A stretch of 64,000 nucleotides of DNA from Armillaria gallica (lineage: Eukaryota; Basidiomycota; Agaricomycetes; Agaricales; Physalacriaceae). Positions 10,872-22,099 of the stretch are shown here, piece after piece. The DNA lies in the NCBI GenBank assembly GCA_037576215.1, contig JBANDB010000001.1, positions 2,418,001-2,482,000 on the forward strand, in the 5' to 3' direction. The notes beneath the pieces were generated by a model. It saw nothing but the letters and a program-made list of their open reading frames with translations. It made no database searches and was not told where the DNA came from. The position numbers were made by a program, and so were the translations under genes. Each line of letters opens with the position of its first letter. Position 1 is the first letter of the stretch.

Positions 10872-13800
10872 TCAAAGACCATTCCACTCAAACCCTTTAT
10901 CCAAAACGACTTGAGAGCTTAGGCCAAGGTCCTCGCTACTCAGACCGACCATAACACCATAGCTGCCCTTCTCAACAACCCAAGAGTTGATCTTATCATC
11001 CCAGTACGAAACAGCATATTTGTCCAGTTTGATGTCCACCGACTCGCTCTTTCCTGGTGCAAGGTCTCGGACCTTTGCAAACGCCTTGAGTTGAAGCGAC
11101 GGGTGTGTTAGCTCAAATGTGGCTGGAAGGGAGGTGTACACTTGGATCACTTGGCTTCCAGAAAGTGAACCAGTGTTCGTGATGGTGAATGACACAGTGA
11201 CAGTGACATCGCCATCTGCGTATAGTGGCTTTGAAATGGCAAAGTCAGATAGGGAAAACGTCGTGTAAGAGAGACCATGTCTATATGAAAGTCAGTCCGG
11301 AAACCGTTTCAACTTGGTGGACGTAAAATCCTACCCAAATGCAAACAAAGGTTTGATTTTACGGTGCTGGAAATGCTTGTAACCCTAAGGCACCATATCA
11401 TGAGTAAGGTATCGTCGTAAATAGCATGAAATGTGTCTCACGACGTAAAGATCCTCCGCATAACGGACCTAAGCATTGATTGCGTGAGCGTCAATAATCA
11501 AAGAGTTACTGAGCGCAATATATGCATATACCTTTCCGTTTTCTGAATGGAAATGCCCGTACGACGGGACATCTACCTCCGCTTTCGGAAAAGTCAAAGA
11601 CAGCTTCCCCGAAGGATTGTGTTTCCCAACGATGACATCGGCAATAGCATCGCCAGTCGCGTTACCCAGATACCACATGTGCAAAATTGCAGGCACAGAA
11701 TCAGCCCACGGCAAGGTGATTGCGGATCCCTAAACAGGATCTATCAAGACCCCTGAAAGTAAAGTGACCGAAAAAAATGCGCACAGCTTGAGTAACAAGC
11801 ACCGTCTTGGGATTGGCAGCAACGACCCTGCTAACGAGCTCGTCTGTGCGTCCAGGAAGCGCCAAAGTAGTGCGATCATAGCCTTCCGTTTCCCAGTCTG
11901 CATTCAGGCCAACAATAGCTATGACTACGTCTGCCTCCTTTGCCAGTTGGACGGCATTTTCCAGCAACACATCCGGATCTTCGACTTCAGTACCACCCAG
12001 ACGAACGCCTGGATTACTGTACAGAGAGTCGGTATCTTGCAAACGAAAGGAAAGGGAGAGGAATACCTGTCCATTACAGTTTCGTCCTCGTCACCATCAG
12101 CTGGTCCGCGAACGTTACAGAACTCCACATAAATCTCGTGTTTAGTGTTCGCTTTGAGGGGATAGATGCCTGTTTCTTCTTCAGTTCCTGAACCGAAGAA
12201 ACTTTGTCCTCTTCGCTGGCGCTTCCAATTATCGATGACTAGGTTTCCGTCAACATACAGCTAGAATAAAGATGAACTCGAATCTGTTTCAAAGAAAAAC
12301 ATCCATACCTTCGCCCTTCCTGCGACTGTCAGTCCAAATTCAAAATCAACATCCCGGGTCCGAGGCTTGAGATACCCTCGTAGTTTCATCGTCCACTTTC
12401 GAGTGATACCCTTCGGGGCAGAGGTACTGATGAACATCCTGGTTTCGTCAATGTGTCGAGTTTCGATTGGGTCAGACAAAGGCGTCATGCTCTCGTTGTC
12501 CTCATGGCTATGCCATGTACCAATCCATCCTCGTTCGCCATTAGCAGTGAAGAGCTCGTAGTCTAAGGTTGGAAGAGTCTTGTAACCTAATCATATAACG
12601 TATCAGTTTGACTGCATATAAGATCCATTACCTACGAAGAACACGTACCACGAGCGCCTTCGCCATACGTCACTTCGACGTTATCTCCTAGGGCCTTGGC
12701 AATGCCGTCGAATGGTGTTATGAAGTAAGAAGACTTCAACGCAGCTGATCCCCCTCCAGAAAGAACAATAGCTTTAGCGTTACCCCCCACGATGGCGACT
12801 TTCTTCAGATCCTGAGGTCTGAGGGGAAGGATTCCACCCTCGTTCTTCAAAAGAACAACGGATTCAGCAGCAACCTGTCGCATGAGTTCCTTATCTTCGT
12901 CGCTCTCCACTGTCCTTTCTAAACCGTCCCCATCAAGAATCTTCATACGGATTGACGTAAATGGACGGCGATCAACATAAGAAGAGATTGAATACCTCGG
13001 GTGCTTCTTTGCAGCATCTTTGCACCAATTCCAGAACCCTCCTGGCGCGCGCTTTAATAGTGCGCAAGGTCACCTTCCTTGATACAATTGACCTGTTGAC
13101 TAGGTCGAGAGTGCGCCATTTGTTAGTTCCCGGCATTTCGAGGTCAAGACCAGCGTTAATACTATGATCGATGCTATAAACACCAAACCTATGGAAATAT
13201 TAAATTAGCGATTGGCGTCGGCGCCCGATTTCCATACCAATCGCTCATTATCTGCGTGAATTGGTGAGCCAGACTGCTGAGTGTAGATAGAAGGACGACA
13301 TGCCATGCCAGTGAACTTCCATTCGTCCCGCAGAATGTTCTTGATGATGGAGGGTTTCTCGGACATGTGTGTGCCATTGACACGGTTGTAACTGAAGGAA
13401 CGATCAGTGGGACAGGTCTTCGGTTGGGATCAATACTAACGCTGTCATAAACGCCCAAGGCTTGGCGTATTTCAGGGCCAACATGAAGGGCATCAAGTAT
13501 ATCTCGCGAAGGGCTCTGTCACTCAATATACTATCGTACCCCATTCTGTCATTCTCTTTGTCGTTTGCACTGCCAAAGGGATTTCAGTAAGACAGGTGTA
13601 CTACAGAACTAATACTCACACGAAATGTTTGATGGTTGCGCCAATGCCACCTTCTTGGAGACCTTTAACGTATGCAGAAGCAATCATACCCGACAGATGC
13701 GGGTCCTCGGAGAAACTCTCAAAGCTCTGATAGGATTCGTGAGTGATAACGCGTCCAGTCCATAATTTATACTTAAAACATACTCTTCCTCCCAATGGGT

Positions 13801-14303
13801 TCTAATTGAAATGAAATAAGTCCAGATATTTGCAAATAGCAACACACTTACTCGTTGAATGTTGCAGGTGGGTGCGAGAAGTAGAGACGATGCTCTCAGC
13901 CTGGATTCAGGAGCCAGGAGTTTTAGTCCGACGGTTTCGATGAGCTGTGTGTCCCACGTTGATCCCAACGCAGTAGCAGACTGTGTGACAGGTGTCGAGG
14001 TGAGCATAGATATCTGGGTCAGAATACAAACCGACACTTACCGGAAGACATTTAGCAGGCGTACCCATGAAGAAATGATTTCCGCGGACACCATTAGGGC
14101 CGTCTGAACACTATCACCAAAGATTAACATGATAAGTTGGAATTTACACGCATAGCAAATACCTTGATAGCAGGGACGCCGAGCCTTTCGATGGCATGCG
14201 TATGCCAAAACCCGACCCCTGCCAACAAGGAGATAGCTTCATCGGTCGTCAGCTGGTCAATGATATCATCAATATTCGCATTGGCGAAGTCGGAGGGCGC
14301 CAT
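10872..14303 (-). CDS. GH3 beta-glucosidase with PA14 insertion
   Basis: A many-exon gene with the stop at 10872-10874. The chosen start at 14303 gives [20 protein letters not shown], a usual fungal beginning without a signal peptide. An upstream in-frame ATG at 14336 would add 11 residues. The order is: GH3 N-domain ([53 protein letters not shown]), then GMIMSDWFGVYS with the nucleophile Asp, then GLDLEMPG. Next comes the C-terminal domain ([27 protein letters not shown]), split by a PA14 domain (about 12550-12090) containing [12 protein letters not shown]. It resumes with [19 protein letters not shown] and ends in a fibronectin-III-like domain to EWNGL. Enzymes of this layout cleave beta-glucosides such as cellobiose. 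Lack of a signal peptide suggests an intracellular site. The SDW region depends on a GC-AG intron at 13252-13303. Confidence 0.92.
13252..13303 (-). other. GC-AG intron next to the GH3 nucleophile
   Basis: Donor ATG|GCATGT and acceptor CACGCAG, 52 nt. Removal joins WKFTGM to IMSDW, the conserved nucleophile motif. A GT donor that gives this join is not present. Confidence 0.75.
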
Positions 14304-16135
14304 AGCGATAGTACCTCTGCAGAAAAGAGGGGACAAGGAATGAAAGGATCATTGAATCGCCCGCATTTAAGAGATATAGGAAATGATACTATTGTCACGT
14401 TGGAGCAGCTTTAGGTGCTAAAGTTGATTTATCCGAAGTTTCCCCGGGGATCTAGCTCGGACTATTCAGTTCATTAGTAGATCTGCGTCAGCGGTTGATA
14501 GATGTCGCTAGGAATGGTGTTCAAAGAGCTGTCCCGGCTGCGCGTAACCACAAGCTACGATCCAGGAAATTGCAATGGTGTTGGGAAAGAAAACTCCTTC
14601 CATCCGGATACCGGAAGGTTCTTTGAGACTCGTAGGAAAGTTCGGCGCTCGCGCAAGTCGTGTCAAGTGATTCAATGATTATATGATAGAGTTTCATTGC
14701 ATGCAATTGGCGCAGAAGGGGAGATAACGACGCAGGTCGACGCGGCAGTCGCATCCGTGACGTCTATATATAGATAATCCCAGACACCCATTAGCGTTGT
14801 ATCTTTCCAATTTGTAAAAATACACGCACCTGGTGACCCTCAGGTATGTCCGTTTTCTTCGTTCCTACTTCTATCCTCCAGTTTTGGGCCTGGGGCGTGG
14901 CATTGCCGTTGCCTTGCCTGATAGAAATCATGGAATCTTCACTTGGAATATCCGGATGCGATACTACATTTCCAAGCGCGATGAGGAGAAAATGGTCTGG
15001 GATGGGACAATTCTTACGAAGTGGCGGACGACTGACAGTCACAGTGTTGTGGTGGAAAGACGGTTGTACGCGGTCACGGGTTTACTTGTTTTCTTCTTGA
15101 AGCCTGGGGCTCGCCGCTCTCGGGTACCAGTAGTTCCGGCATTCAGAATTTCTTTCCTGTGTTAAATTCTGTACCGCGGAAAGCCAGCGGTGGTCATTAC
15201 CGTCATGTTATTGTCTGAATATTAATTGATACTAGCGGCTCACCATCCAGATAGTGGCAATATCATGATAGCGTTTTTTTTTTTTGGATTCTGCAGCTGA
15301 TTAACCGCAACAAGTAAACTATCTACTAAGACGCGGTGGCGGGGCCAACGCTCAGGCTTCCTCCTTCCTCTTGCACCTGGTCCCTCCGTTCAATACATTG
15401 CTTTTCCAACTCGAGGATGGTGGCGTTGTGTGTACAGCAACGGACTTCTGTGGTGGTTATTTGCCCTGGCTCGGGCAGGTGATTTTGGTTCTGCGGGTGG
15501 CCGTGACCGTGGTATCATGATAGTGTTGACGACGACGATTGGGCGGCGGATGGCCAGAGCTTATTGGCTCGGAAATAGCCGGGTATTACGTAAGATACTT
15601 AACCAAAAGTTGAACTTTTTTTCTTCTCTTTCTCATCAAACCACCAGTACCAAAGCTACGAGGCTCATTCCACACAGGACGCTATGTTCGTCCAGATTCA
15701 TGAGCGGGCTAAGGTCTGAGTATTCCCCGTGATCGGCTCTAGCTGGGCCCAGTCATAACTGGCATGAGGCAGCGTACCAGAAACACGGTCTTCCCTATCG
15801 TTCGGTTACGGACGCCCAAAGATCCTTCAGAGGGGAGGGATATAGGAGAAGAATCTTGAAATATGCGCCGGGGATTGGGTGTTCGATCATCGCCATCGGC
15901 CTGTCGAACGTCCTTCAGTGCACTTCGTAGCCCGCAATTTTTCAGTTGCGGAACTCGATTCAGACTACTCTGGGACTGGTGATCGCGTTTAATACGCCTA
16001 TTTTTTGCTTTGCTTTATTCCTTCGTGGAATTGACTCTCATTAATGACTGTATATTTCTTATCGATATTAACTACCCTCGGTTCGTCGTGTTTGTACATG
16101 GATATTCTACCTGTAGTTGTGATAGCAGAAAATAG
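14304..16135. other. Intergenic region carrying one copy of a dispersed repeat
   Basis: About 1.8 kb. Reading frames near 14791-15165 on both strands have no recognisable domain. A T-run lies near 15276. The segment 15617-15790 is related to 63535-63708. Confidence 0.5.
15617..15790 (+). repeat. Dispersed repeat, copy A
   Basis: After a pyrimidine tract it shares ordered blocks with 63535-63708: AAAGC(T/C)ACGA, ACAGGACG, GAGCGGG, AAGGTCTGAG, GGCTCTAGCTGGGC and GTACCAGAAA. The two copies are in the same orientation about 48 kb apart, and diverged. Confidence 0.65.
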
Positions 16136-17845
16136 TTATTTAAAAGCAATATCAACGACACCCAGCTCTCTGGACAGGGCACTCATCTCCTCTGCAGTCA
16201 CATTTGGACAATCCTCAACTCTCAGATATGTGATCGGCACCGGCTTCATGTGTGCCATACCACCCACGCGCTTGGAAGGCAGTGGTCGTATTCTCCTTTC
16301 TTCAGGTGAAGGACGTATCTTTCGCTCTCCTCCCCATGTACCACGTCCTGCAAGATTCCTTGCCCTCACCAATCTTTCTAATACTCCCTTCTCCAAATCC
16401 CGACAAGACCAGAACGACAACCTCTCCAGCTTAGAGCAGTACTTCACTCCTTCGGTCCCAACGGCTTCTCGCATCAAGCTCTCCAACACACCTTTGATGC
16501 CCGTACAGGCATCGAGCGAGAGCGACACCAGAGCGGGAACATATCCGAGCATCGCCTCGGCATTCGGGGTGACCATATAATGGGACAACGTCAGGTGAGT
16601 AAGCTGCGGCTGGCGTGGGTCACGGAAGAGGGATTCCATTCGGGGCAGGAGAGGGAGTGAATCTGACCGGATTCCTTCGAGTCTGAGCCGCTCGTCTGCG
16701 TTGGTCAGCTCGAGCTTGCGTAGTACGGGGAAGGCGAACTTGCGGAGAACAGACCCCATGGCATCCTCGTCCGTGCATTGGACGAGGAGCTCCTCAAGGG
16801 AGGGAAGGACGCAGACATTGGTGTTTGGTTGGGAGGTGTGATATCTGGGGTTAGGACTATCTATCCAGAGGTCGAGGCGTTGGAGAGCAGGTACCTCTAG
16901 AGCAGTAAAAAGTTGTAAAATGAGGGCGTCGCGGGGGTAGCTCCACTCAATGCTTCGGAGTGAAGGTAGCCTGGTCGCTTGGACAACCGATGGCGGGGGC
17001 ACAAAAGAGGTGTTCAGAAGGACGAGCTCCTCTAATCCTGGAATGAAAGATAGAAAACTTGTAAGATCGGCGAGCATCAGGCGGGCCGTTGGAGGATAAC
17101 ACATCGTTAGATTTACGATGTTTGTTAAAAGGTGCTGGGAGAGAAAAGCCAGAGGCACCTTAGTCAGGCCTAGATGCGTGAGCGGGATGGAGGGCTTTGT
17201 ATCTGGAGATGGTTCAGCAATTGTCCCCAAAGGTATCGGGTTCTTGGTCATGACGCTGAGCGACAAAGACCGAAGATGGACGCAAGGAAATCGGTTGATG
17301 ATCGTTGCTAATTTCTCTACTGAGAGAAATTCCGGGGCGTGCATTGTGCAATTGCGAATACGCTTGTAGTGGTCGACACAGGTTTCCAAATGAAGGGTAA
17401 TGGCTGAGGGATCCGTGCTGCGATCATCCAGGACAACGTCGAGTAAGCAGTCGCGCGACCTTTCTAGCGCCAACGCGACGAGGTTATTATTCCACCGGGT
17501 ACTGCGCGTCGATATACATGTCCAGAGGCGTGGCGTCGTTAGCGCCACCTCACGCCACTTCTGGCAGACATGGGTGAGGATGAAGACATTATTGTCGTCT
17601 TCAACAAAGAGGAGAAATACGTTGACGAGCAATTCTATGGGCAACCAGTTTACTGGGTGTCGCGACGCCTCCAGCTCGAACTCCTTGACCTCGAGAGCGC
17701 GCCGCCGAGCTGAAATGGTGTTTTTATGTGCCTGGAGCCCGTCGATATGTTGCTGGAGCTCAACTTCCTGGGTACGGAGTAGCTCTAGCTGGGCAGTGAT
17801 GACTGCGAGCTCTGTAGAGAGTGTCGCTGCCTCCGGTCGAGACAT
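16136..17845 (-). CDS. F-box protein with N-terminal coiled coil and leucine-rich repeats
   Basis: A single uninterrupted frame of about 569 aa starting at MSRPEAATLSTELAVI (ATG 17843-17845). The frame stays open to 18007 upstream, but that extension is basic and unlike the family. Residues about 6-55 form a coiled coil (QLELLRTQEVELQQHIDGLQ and so on). An F-box follows (NWLPIELLVNVFLLF, then THVCQKWREVALTTPRLW). The rest reads as irregular leucine-rich repeats (LTHLGLTKVPLAFLSQHL, LEELVLLNTSF, LRKLELTNADERL). Proteins of this build are a large expanded family in Agaricomycetes and are thought to be SCF ubiquitin-ligase substrate adaptors. The target is unknown. Absence of introns is typical of the family. 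Confidence 0.88.
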   Translation of the reverse strand: MSRPEAATLSTELAVITAQLELLRTQEVELQQHIDGLQAHKNTISARRRALEVKEFELEASRHPVNWLPIELLVNVFLLFVEDDNNVFILTHVCQKWREVALTTPRLWTCISTRSTRWNNNLVALALERSRDCLLDVVLDDRSTDPSAITLHLETCVDHYKRIRNCTMHAPEFLSVEKLATIINRFPCVHLRSLSLSVMTKNPIPLGTIAEPSPDTKPSIPLTHLGLTKVPLAFLSQHLLTNIVNLTMCYPPTARLMLADLTSFLSFIPGLEELVLLNTSFVPPPSVVQATRLPSLRSIEWSYPRDALILQLFTALEVPALQRLDLWIDSPNPRYHTSQPNTNVCVLPSLEELLVQCTDEDAMGSVLRKFAFPVLRKLELTNADERLRLEGIRSDSLPLLPRMESLFRDPRQPQLTHLTLSHYMVTPNAEAMLGYVPALVSLSLDACTGIKGVLESLMREAVGTEGVKYCSKLERLSFWSCRDLEKGVLERLVRARNLAGRGTWGGERKIRPSPEERRIRPLPSKRVGGMAHMKPVPITYLRVEDCPNVTAEEMSALSRELGVVDIAFK

Positions 17846-20588
17846 CGCAGTAAGATGTTCAAAAGGACCGCCACTGTCGCTGAACTTGGTAGAAAGGAAA
17901 AGGCGAATTACAGATGGTGATCCGGACCGACAAATTCGCCGTACGCCGCCACCCGTCGACTCTGCCGCGGCATTGCCATTGTACAAGCAAAACTGTGTTG
18001 AACGCAAAGGAGACCGGAAAGCTAGTTTCTATGAGAGATTATAGGCTAAGTCGGTTTACTAAAATATATTCGCTGAACTGGTAGTTATACATGTCGAGCA
18101 AGTGAGATTGTTACTACTTAAGTGCTACTTACACGCTGTAACTCAGTTGCGAATCTGAAGTATACGAGGGCGCCTCATTAATGGCGTTGTGTGGATCGAT
18201 GAGAAGATAGTCGTAACTCTCCAGTATGAGGAGAAATAGGGTGCTTGGTAGTTTATTCAAGTTCGCGACCATTCTTGCAACCGACCAGTGTCAAGTACTA
18301 ACGGTGGTTCAACGTTCAACGGTGGCGAGTGTAAGTGGATCGCGATGCGCAAATTTTGGTTTGCGGCACGTTCTGGTTACTTGTGGCTTCTGGTTTTTTT
18401 CTGGCTATTGAAAGTGCACGATAATTTTATCTCTGGGTTTGGAGAATAGCCGTGCTGCATCGAAATTTGGACATCGCGATCTAGTTGGTGACATACTGGC
18501 CACCGGTAGTAAGAATCATTTAACATCACTTGTTCGACAGCTAACCTCGCGCAGCGATGGAATAGATTCTGGAACCCTCCCAGACTTCAAGCTCCAAGGC
18601 TGGAGCCGGTATGCTATTCGCCGTGTCATTCGTCGTTTTCCACTCCCCTTAGATCTGTGCTGTGGACTCAATTTCGGAACATCGGTAGCGTCCTCCGTAT
18701 CATGTCACGTCTGCTGTAAGATGAATCATTGTCGTACATCAGGTTAGTTGTTCCAGCCATTCATAGCAAAGGGGCAAGGACAAACACAACCACGGCCTCG
18801 AAGCAGTTCATTGATCCAGTGGTTCCGCGGCAGCATCCCCGGTAGCCTTTCGAAGCTCGTTCAAAATGAAGACTAGAAGCGGAGCTGAACTAGGACTAGA
18901 AAACGCATTCTCATAGATTGAACCGTCAGATTGGGCTCGAAATGAAAAACGCCACAAACCCATATTCCGGTCAACCTCGGGCAGAAGGTGGGTACGTCAA
19001 CATGGATGTGGCAAACCCCGAATCGAGGACAAGGTTCCAATCTTTTGCCAAAAATTTTACTGGGGACGGTACCAATAAACCTTTCGCGAGGGTTTGACAT
19101 CGGAGAGAACGACGAAGATGTTTCCAATGGTACTGAGAAAGCGCCTTTTAAATTTTGCGCGGCATGATGGTGTTCCCTATGAAGAGCGAATTTTTCAAGG
19201 GGTATGAAAGATTCGGTTCCCGATTTATGGCAAGGTACTCATCTTGAGAGACTGATCTTGGTTTCATCTTCTGGGACACGATATCCAGATGTCGTTAGTC
19301 GTTAAAGATCCATGTCGGCACGTCAGCCATGAATTGCCCCACGCAAATAGGAGTTTGAGTCGAGGTCGTACTGGCGCCGAGTCGGGGCATCGGACCGTTC
19401 ATTGTTCGCGTATCTACGTCAGTAGGTACGTAGACACTGACGCGTCAACAGATGCAGGAAGAATTTCTGTGGGATACATTTCAAAGTATTAGGCAAGGCG
19501 GTCAAGTACAACCGTAGCCGACAGAGTTGGCATCGTTCGACTAAACTAAAACAATGACGAGTCAGATTCGAATTCCAGTGAAAGAGAATACAATCACAAT
19601 GATCCTCTGCGAAAGCAGCAGTGCTGTCTTAAATCAAGCGGGATGGTGGCTGTGCGCTTCGGGGATCGTAGCAACCAACCACCATCACAAGTCCTTTTTG
19701 TCCTTCTACCTCCGCGTACATCTTATCTAACTGGCCTATCATATTCTTCGTTATCGTATTCTGCAGCTGATTATCCGTATGTCGCCGGCGGAGTCTCTCA
19801 GTACTATCTTTATTTTGCTGTCGCCATAGGACTCCGCTTAACATCGGCATTCCCAGTACCGTTCAGGCCCATAGTATTCAATGACCCAGACCTACGGGTC
19901 CAATGAATTGCTCGTCTTCACCCCCAACATCCTTGCATATGGACGAACCTCGTCTTTACGTGATTGCGTCCTCCAACGCCGCATCGAATACGCGTATGAC
20001 GCCTTTCAATTATGGCTTGTCTTAAGGCTCGCGCACCCGAAAGGATGGCATAAATCAATGTGCCTGCAGTTAATTGTTACGGACGCTTTCGAGAAGCCAG
20101 TTGCCTGGTAACGAGCAGTCCTACGATTGGTACATTTCTCGATTCCCCGAAGTCTCCATGATTTTACCCACGGTGCGTGCATCCAGCTTTATCGTTGTCT
20201 ACATTACACGCCTCGAGGGTATGTGCCAAAGCGACTCAGACATCTTTGCAAAACGCACCAGTGCTGAACGTACAATGGCACACTCGTTTGCGCGGTACAT
20301 TGTACTCGCTTCGTGCTTGTTGAGAGTACTAACACCGAAGGCACCTACCCTCATGCTAGTGGTCATCTGCTTGCCGAATAGAGACCGAATGGCTCACTCT
20401 TTCTGTGAACGTGTGCTACAGTTTATTTATAAGGATGGACTTCAAGCCCTGTTATCCGCGCCCTAGTTCTTTCTCTGCAGACGTAGTTATCTTGGTGAGA
20501 CTCATACTAGTTCACCGGTATCAGCCTAAATGTGCTGATAAAGATTCCTCAAGAATAATTATCCTCCATTCTGTTACAGTTCCAAAAT
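17846..20588. other. Intergenic region, possible decayed coding sequence
   Basis: About 2.7 kb. The minus strand from 19850 to 19629 has a frame containing NMIGQLDKMYAEVEGQKG that looks amino-acid-like, but neighbouring frames are broken and no family is recognised. Nothing else is supported. Confidence 0.35.
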
Positions 20589-21934
20589 ATGCCTCCTGCG
20601 AAGGTTTCTAATGGTGTGCTATCATTGTAAATTTCCCTTTCGTTGTTACTGACTTTTTGCTAATAGGTGCACATATTTTGGAAGTGCTCCTAGCCATTCT
20701 CCCTGTCTGGGTCCACGATTACATTTGTGGTGACCAGCAATGCACATATACGAATCGAAGACGACCAGTCTTCACTCACCGCCGAAGAGTTACCTTCGAC
20801 CAAAGCACTGACCAAAACGAGGGTCGTGACAGGGGCAATTCCGATGATGATTCAAAGGGTCCGGGAAATTCTAACGGGTTTGGCTTTGGTGGCTTTGGCC
20901 CGAATTCGAATGGTGCGAAAGATTCCACTTCAAATGACAGCACGGATAGTAGCGACAGCCCTCTCACCAGCGGGAGCGACATCTTCTGCCAGTTCTGTAT
21001 CGCCGACAACGACGCGAGGGTACTCTACAACGGCCCCTGGTCTCTCAATGGTGCAGGACCGTCAAATACGACCCACAGCACTTCCACTGCGGGATCAACG
21101 GTCTCCCTAAGCTTCAATGGTACGGCATCGGACGACCTCCCGGATCACAACTCACATCCTATGTCCACAGGAAGCGGAATAATCGTTTTCGGAACCGTGC
21201 TATCTAGTAGCTCGTCTTCGAAACCTCCCACAACATCTTTCACAGTTGACGCCGCCGCCCCTTTTGTCACCACAGAGCCGCAAACCGAACAAACTTACCT
21301 CAATCAGCCCTTATTCGTGGCCTCTGAGTTGTCGAAGGAGGAGCACAAGATCGTCATCAACGTGACGGACGCGGGGACGGCCTCTCCTTTCGTCCTTGAC
21401 TATTTCCTCATCTCTCCCCATCTCGATAGTACCTCCAATACCGAGGCTACCATTTCTTTCCCTCCCACATCGTCTTCGGGTTCTCCTACCCCTTTTGCAT
21501 CCGCCATTAAATCAACAACTTCCTCCACCAGTGATGTATCCTCTGTAACCCGCGATTCCACCATTGTGATCAAAGTCCTCGCGGCCTTGCTGGGTGTTCT
21601 GTTTCTCACTATAATATTTCTCATCGCCTTTCTCGTCATCTACATCAGAAAATCCAAGATTCGGCGTGGGCCCTCTATCCCTCGGAGTTACAAGAGTCGT
21701 GCAAGTCACCAAGGTACTCGCAGAATCCCGGTCATGTGTGTTACGTGACTAATCTGTGTCGCAGGAACATTGCTCACGACGACAGAATCCATCATGAGGA
21801 ACTTTACTCCCAGTTTGATTTGGTCCTATTCTAGGAGTGAGTCTGGATCCGGGAATGCCCCTTCTCCCGCACTTCCAGGGCACTCTACAAAGTCGCAGCG
21901 CTCGGAGGCTCGGTCTGCGTGGTCCGCTACTTGA
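20589..21934 (+). CDS. Single-pass membrane protein with Ser/Thr-rich ectodomain, unknown function
   Basis: Three exons (20589-20613, 20667-21713, 21765-21934) make exactly 414 codons (413 aa). The first exon is only 25 nt and starts MPPAKVSN. The longer frame that begins before 20667 uses a non-ATG codon inside the first intron. A hydrophobic N-terminal stretch (LEVLLAILPVWV) may be a signal sequence. A Gly/Asn/Ser-rich stretch follows. The ectodomain has ARVLYNGPWSLNGAGPSNT, STVSLSFNGTA, IIVFGTVLS and FVLDYFLIS, a beta-rich pattern frequent in agaric membrane proteins. A membrane segment (VLAALLGVLFLTIIFLIAFLV) lies near residues 320-345, followed by a basic cytoplasmic tail. Role unknown; carbohydrate binding at the cell surface is only a guess. 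Confidence 0.82.
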
Positions 21935-22099
21935 TACGTCTTAGCGGGCGATTGCTCAGACTCTAAATCACCTGTTGTATTCAGTCCGAATTATATATAA
22001 TTTTCCATACGCTAGATCTACAAGTGGGAGATGGATACCAAAAAGAAAAACCTGTGCAAAAGAGGGAGAGCATAGTATCAAAGCAAATACGAATAAAGT

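Noticed and set aside
14791..15165. Overlapping open frames on both strands
   Set aside because: Both lack conserved motifs, and neither joins to other exons through plausible splice sites.
17400..18044. 214-codon plus-strand open frame
   Set aside because: It is antisense to the F-box gene, is low in domain-like content, and begins and ends without gene context. It is a shadow of the coding strand.
20074..20466. 130-codon plus-strand open frame upstream of the membrane protein gene
   Set aside because: No family match and broken neighbours; the real first exon of the downstream gene is at 20589-20613.
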